Shown piece after piece: positions 60,864 to 64,000 of a stretch of 64,000 nt of DNA (its first letter is position 1; each line of letters opens with the position of its first letter). The position numbers were made by a program, and so were the translations under genes. The DNA comes from Soonwooa sp032078105. Its GTDB lineage: Bacteria > Bacteroidota > Bacteroidia > Flavobacteriales > Weeksellaceae. The stretch is from NCBI GenBank assembly GCA_046269235.1, contig JBJZOS010000006.1:62001-126000 (forward strand). The letters are read 5' to 3'. The notes below the pieces were generated by a model. That model was not told the DNA's origin. It searched no databases and saw only the letters and a program-made list of their open reading frames with translations.

Positions 60864-62057
60864 ATGATCTCTAAAAAGTATCTCGAAAATTTACAAAACG
60901 AATTACAAAATATCGATAACGAAGGTCTCTTCAAAAGAGAACGTATTATCACCTCACAACAATCTGCAGAGATTGAAGCTAATGGTAAAAAGCTACTTAA
61001 TTTCTGTGCCAATAATTATTTAGGATTATCAAACAATCCCGAAGTTATCAAGGCGTCGCAAGACCTGATTGCATCGCATGGTTATGGGATGTCGTCAGTT
61101 AGATTTATTTGTGGTACACAAGATATACATAAAGAGTTAGAAGCAAAAATTTCTAAATTTTTAGGCCTTGAAGACACCATCCTTTATGCTGCATGTTTCG
61201 ACGCTAATGGTGGGGTTTTCGAACCATTGTTCTCAGACGAAGATGCAATTATTTCCGATGAGCTTAATCATGCGTCAATTATTGATGGTGTTAGATTGTG
61301 TAAAGCTGCGAGATACCGATATAAGAACAATAATATGGAAGATCTAGAAGCACAATTAATTGAGGCTTCTAAGAAAAATCATAGATTTAAAATTATTGTT
61401 ACAGACGGCGTTTTCTCGATGGACGGTATTGTTGCGGATCTTAAAGGTGTTTGTGATCTAGCGGACAAGTACGATGCTTTGGTAATGGTTGATGACTCTC
61501 ACGCCACAGGTTTTATTGGTAGAACAGGCCGTGGAACGCACGAGGCTAACGACGTTATGGGTAGAGTAGACATTATTACATCGACGTTAGGTAAAGCTTT
61601 AGGCGGCGCTTTGGGCGGATTTACTTCTGGTAAAAAAGAAATTATCGATATGTTACGTCAACGTTCTAGACCTTATTTATTCTCAAATTCGTTGGCCCCA
61701 GGTATTGTTGGTGCTGCGATGAAGGTTTTAGATATGATCTCTGATGATACAACTTTGCGCGATAAAGTAATGGACAATGCAGAGTATTTCAGAACCGAGA
61801 TGAAAGCTAAAGGTTTCGATATTCCTGATGGTGATGCTGCAATTGTTCCTGTCATGTTGTACGATGCACCACTTTCTCAAAAAATGGCGGAAAAGCTTAT
61901 GGATGAAGGTATTTATGTAATCGGATTCTTCTATCCAGTAGTACCAAAAGGTAAAGCGAGAATTAGAGTTCAGCTTTCTGCAGCGCATACAAGAGAGCAT
62001 TTGGATAAAGCGATTGCAGCTTTCGAAAAAGTGGGTAAAGAATTAGGCGTTATCTAG
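60864..62057 (+). CDS. kbl: Glycine C-acetyltransferase (2-amino-3-ketobutyrate CoA ligase)
   Basis: PLP enzyme that, after threonine dehydrogenase, cleaves 2-amino-3-oxobutyrate with CoA to glycine and acetyl-CoA. The 397-residue protein has NFCANNYLGLSNNPEV, the substrate-site DDSHATGFIGRTGRGT, the PLP lysine in STLGKALGGALGGF (near residue 243) and a C-terminal GKARIRVQLSAAHTREHLD. Serine palmitoyltransferase and 8-amino-7-oxononanoate synthase share the fold, but length and pattern fit KBL. The partner tdh is not in the window. Confidence 0.92.
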   Translation: MISKKYLENLQNELQNIDNEGLFKRERIITSQQSAEIEANGKKLLNFCANNYLGLSNNPEVIKASQDLIASHGYGMSSVRFICGTQDIHKELEAKISKFLGLEDTILYAACFDANGGVFEPLFSDEDAIISDELNHASIIDGVRLCKAARYRYKNNNMEDLEAQLIEASKKNHRFKIIVTDGVFSMDGIVADLKGVCDLADKYDALVMVDDSHATGFIGRTGRGTHEANDVMGRVDIITSTLGKALGGALGGFTSGKKEIIDMLRQRSRPYLFSNSLAPGIVGAAMKVLDMISDDTTLRDKVMDNAEYFRTEMKAKGFDIPDGDAAIVPVMLYDAPLSQKMAEKLMDEGIYVIGFFYPVVPKGKARIRVQLSAAHTREHLDKAIAAFEKVGKELGVI

Positions 62058-62081
62058 TTTTAAAACTATTAAAATAAAATT

Positions 62082-62112
62082 AAAATCCTGCATCAATTGT
62101 AGGATTTTTTTA
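62082..62112 (+). terminator. Terminator after kbl
   Basis: An 11-bp stem (AAAATCCTGCA / TGTAGGATTTT, one wobble pair) with a TCAAT loop and a T run, 24 bases after the stop. Confidence 0.82.
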
Positions 62113-62163
62113 TTTTTGGCATTAATCTTGCTAATTGTTTGATGTTTTTAATATTTAACGAAA

Positions 62164-62337
62164 ATGAAGAAAGTAAGCCTTGGATTTTTTGCAGTTTTAG
62201 TATTGTCGATGTTGACAAGCTGTGAAGCAGTAAGTACCATTTTTAAAGCCGGAATGTGGTGGGCTTTTATCTTGATGTTCGCAGGTGTTGCCTTGATTAT
62301 TTGGATCTTATCCAAATTTATGGGAGGAAAGAAATAA
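62164..62337 (+). CDS. Small membrane-anchored lipoprotein
   Basis: A 57-residue protein too short for usual calls. The start MKKVSLGFFAVLVLSMLTSC is a signal peptide with a lipobox (Cys20), followed by one hydrophobic helix (about residues 31-51, WWAFILMFAGVALIIWILS) and a basic end (KFMGGKK). It could lie in the inner membrane through both the lipid and the helix. A bidirectional terminator follows within 14 bases, supporting a real gene. Function unknown. Confidence 0.75.
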   Translation: MKKVSLGFFAVLVLSMLTSCEAVSTIFKAGMWWAFILMFAGVALIIWILSKFMGGKK

Positions 62338-62350
62338 CAATTATAAAAAG

Positions 62351-62378
62351 AAATCCGATGATTAGTCATCGGATTTTT
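62351..62378. terminator. Bidirectional terminator between the small lipoprotein and DinB
   Basis: A perfect 11-bp stem (AAATCCGATGA / TCATCGGATTT) with a TTAG loop, T on the plus side and A on the minus side, in the 45-base convergent gap. Confidence 0.92.
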
Positions 62379-62382
62379 ATCT

Positions 62383-62874
62383 TTATTTTTCGTCGGCAGA
62401 TGGTCCGTAGATTCCTGGGAGAGGTAGATCTAGCATTCTCATATAGACTGTCAACTGTCCTCTGTGGTGTATTAGGTGATTGGTGATAATGTAGCGTATT
62501 GCACCTATTCTTGGCAACTGTGAGATAACATGATCGCCAGCTTTCAAAGTCCAATCTTGTAACCAAAATGCTTCGTCTTTAGAATTTACAAAATCAATAT
62601 TCTTTTGTAGATTTTCTTCCAACATTGTTTTTAGCTCATCAAGATTATAATTTCCTATTGGTTTATAATCTACATGAAAATCAAAAACATCTTTGCCAGC
62701 CGCACCAGCAACCCAAGAATGTAATTCTACAATGTGGTTAGCCAATTCTCCAACCGACATCGACTTTTCGTGGGGCTTCCAAGTCCAATGATCTTGGTTT
62801 AGATTATTAAGAACACGTTTGGTATTGTTGGTTTCATGTTTTAATTCCGCTATAATTCCGTCTTTAATGCTCAT
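62383..62874 (-). CDS. DinB family metal-binding protein
   Basis: A 163-residue four-helix-bundle protein of the DinB/YfiT superfamily. The metal-site histidines are in LANHIVELHSW (near residue 50) and NHLIHHRGQLTVYMRML (near residues 132-148), the usual triad. NQDHWTWKPHEKSMSVGELA is the family N-terminal segment. Members act in thiol or DNA-damage responses (bacillithiol- or mycothiol-type transferases), without a settled role here. It is transcribed together with or just after the rhodanese gene, 22 bases upstream. Confidence 0.88.
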   Translation of the reverse strand: MSIKDGIIAELKHETNNTKRVLNNLNQDHWTWKPHEKSMSVGELANHIVELHSWVAGAAGKDVFDFHVDYKPIGNYNLDELKTMLEENLQKNIDFVNSKDEAFWLQDWTLKAGDHVISQLPRIGAIRYIITNHLIHHRGQLTVYMRMLDLPLPGIYGPSADEK

Positions 62875-62896
62875 TTTTTTATAGGATTAAATAAAA

Positions 62897-63190
62897 TTAT
62901 TTTTTTAAATTTTCCAAAATTTCGCTTAGATCGTTATAACCACCGCCATTGTACACGTCAGTTAGACCTTCTGCCTTAAAGTATTCTGCAGCTTTTCCAC
63001 TTCTGTTTCCACTTCTACAAAAGAAAATTTTTGTTCCGCTAAGGTTTAGGATTTCTTGTTTGCGATCTTCCAGCTCGCCAAGAGGAATATTTTGCGCTTC
63101 CTCGATGTGTCCATCCATTTCTAATTCCATTGGTTCGCGGACATCGATTAGGTGATAATTACCAGCTAATAATACATCTTCTATAGGCAT
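62897..63190 (-). CDS. Rhodanese-like domain protein
   Basis: A single-domain sulfurtransferase-like protein of 97 residues. It has HLIDVREPMELEMDG at the start of the fold and the active loop FFCRSGNRSGKAAEYF with the catalytic Cys (near residue 60). I chose the ATG at 63190 (MPIEDVLLAGNYHL). A longer frame would start at a TTG at 63217 that forms part of the promoter box TAGTTTTG (63215-63222), so it is rejected. Confidence 0.88.
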   Translation of the reverse strand: MPIEDVLLAGNYHLIDVREPMELEMDGHIEEAQNIPLGELEDRKQEILNLSGTKIFFCRSGNRSGKAAEYFKAEGLTDVYNGGGYNDLSEILENLKK

Positions 63191-63214
63191 TTCTTTTATT
63201 TTTTTAATTCTAAA

Positions 63215-63222
63215 CAAAACTA
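63215..63222 (-). promoter_or_regulatory. Putative -7 promoter box for rhodanese-DinB
   Basis: TAGTTTTG on the minus strand, 24 bases before the chosen ATG. Confidence 0.45.
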
Positions 63223-63306
63223 CAACTTAATTTTTGGATTCATCTTTTTAGAAATTATAATTTTTATTAAAAATTTCTATACTTCTTATTAATGCTTTAG
63301 AAAACT

Positions 63307-63314
63307 TAACTTTG
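63307..63314 (+). promoter_or_regulatory. Putative -7 promoter box for queG
   Basis: TAACTTTG, ending five bases before the GTG start of queG, which would make the mRNA leaderless or nearly so. Confidence 0.4.
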
Positions 63315-63319
63315 CAATC

Positions 63320-64000
63320 GTGAATTCATCCGAAAAACTGACCAGATTAATTAAAGAAAAAGCCAAGAATTTTGGCTTTCAGTCTTGTGGTATTTCAAAG
63401 TCAGAATTTTTGGAAGAAGAAGCCCCACAGCTTGAAGCTTGGCTGAAAAGTAATTTCCATGGCGAGATGAAGTACATGGAAAATTATTTTGACAAACGGC
63501 TGGATCCACGCCTGTTGGTGGAAGGTTCTCGATCAGTTATTTCGCTTAGTTATAATTATTTTCCCAAGCAAGATATTTTTAGAGACAAATTGCAAAAAAT
63601 TTCCAAATACGCTTATGGTGAAGATTATCATGAGGTTATAAAAGATATTTTACGAGAAATGATTTTAGAACTTCAAGACGAAATTGGCGATTTTGGATGT
63701 CGTGTTTTTGTTGACTCGGCGCCAGTTTTAGAGCGTGCTTGGGCAAAAAAATCCGGTATTGGCTGGGTGGGGAAAAACGCGAATATTATCACAAAACAAA
63801 GTGGATCTTTCTTTTTTTTGGCGGAGATTATTTGCGATTTGGATTTAGAGTATGATCATGCAACAACCGACCACTGCGGAACTTGTAGAAAGTGTATCGA
63901 TGCTTGCCCAACGGATGCGATTGTTAGTGATAAATTAATTGACGGGTCCAAATGTATTTCTTATGCAACAATCGAGTTAAAAGAAGAAATTCCGGATTTC
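63320..64000 (+). CDS. queG: Epoxyqueuosine reductase, 3' end outside window
   Basis: Reduces epoxyqueuosine to queuosine in tRNA, using cobalamin and two 4Fe-4S clusters. The visible 227 residues show the N-terminal cobalamin-binding part, RAWAKKSGIGWVGKNANII (near 135-155), and the first cluster motif CGTCRKCIDACPT (near residues 192-205). The start codon is GTG, giving NSSEKLTRLIKEKAKNFGF as the expected family start; no ATG further upstream fits. The rest lies beyond 64000, so length and the second cluster cannot be checked. Confidence 0.92.
   Translation, partial: MNSSEKLTRLIKEKAKNFGFQSCGISKSEFLEEEAPQLEAWLKSNFHGEMKYMENYFDKRLDPRLLVEGSRSVISLSYNYFPKQDIFRDKLQKISKYAYGEDYHEVIKDILREMILELQDEIGDFGCRVFVDSAPVLERAWAKKSGIGWVGKNANIITKQSGSFFFLAEIICDLDLEYDHATTDHCGTCRKCIDACPTDAIVSDKLIDGSKCISYATIELKEEIPDF

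Noticed and set aside
1..64000. CRISPR array, tRNA, rRNA, prophage or intact insertion sequence
   Set aside because: I looked for regularly spaced repeats, cloverleaf-like segments, integrase or transposase motifs and found none.

Overview
The window looks like chromosome from an AT-rich member of the Flavobacteriia (Bacteroidota), most likely in or near the Chryseobacterium/Weeksellaceae group. This is inferred from protein character, not from a search. Supporting signs are promoter boxes of the Bacteroidota type (TAnnTTTG, sometimes with TTG 18-20 bases upstream), poor Shine-Dalgarno sequences, a bifunctional DAHP synthase/chorismate mutase, a long lysyl-tRNA synthetase, DUF2339 and Omp85-type proteins, and a Bacteroidota-style curli locus. 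There is no rRNA, tRNA, CRISPR array, intact transposase or prophage. Most of the window is ordinary core genome, with several decayed genes among it.

Layout. 1-9.1 kb: an outer-membrane barrel protein (cut by the window edge), aroB, proline dehydrogenase, a wrecked GH2 beta-mannosidase, a GC-rich repeat element, a wrecked small exported protein, dusB, a cytochrome c lipoprotein, rlmF and lysS. 9.2-13.3 kb: aspA followed by a tight run of a methyltransferase and two sugar-transfer-type genes. 13.4-19.9 kb: a UvrD/PcrA helicase, lolD, a broken L,D-transpeptidase, radC, two poorly known genes and soluble pyrophosphatase. 20.1-22.9 kb: a membrane pyrophosphatase fused to a peptidoglycan-binding OmpA domain. 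23-24.7 kb: dnaX, split into two frames at an A11 tract followed by a hairpin, which looks like programmed recoding. 25.1-32.3 kb: DAHP synthase/chorismate mutase, rsgA, then on the minus strand ferredoxin, serC, serA and DUF1015, and a divergent LuxC-type acyl-CoA reductase. 32.3-39.6 kb: a giant phosphoesterase/kinase-like/Omp85 fusion, an HD domain fused to a Pycsar-type membrane effector, and a GAF protein. 39.7-49.3 kb: rlmN, sterol desaturase, an exported protein, a polyprenyl synthase, a gene with two in-frame TGA codons, rarA, DUF2339 and a dead pheA.

49.6-55.7 kb is the main accessory block: a curli-type amyloid secretion operon (curlin with ten 22-residue repeats, a minor curlin, a CsgH-CsgE fusion, CsgF, CsgG with an added outer-membrane barrel, and a repeat-domain lipoprotein). 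A convergent LuxR-family regulator follows, whose receiver domain has Glu at the phospho-acceptor position. The last part (55.8-64 kb) has a thioesterase, dnaA, a low-molecular-weight phosphatase, a tetrapyrrole-methylase-family protein, an AI-2E transporter, kbl, a small lipoprotein, DinB, rhodanese and the start of queG.

How the genes work together: aroB and the DAHP synthase/chorismate mutase feed aromatic synthesis, yet the prephenate dehydratase gene is dead, so phenylalanine supply is in doubt. The serine genes form a transcription unit with its own promoter and terminator. The curli genes together encode subunit, nucleator, chaperones, pore and regulator for surface amyloid. At least four genes (mannosidase, L,D-transpeptidase, pheA, small exported protein) have several lesions each, which points to lineage-specific gene loss.
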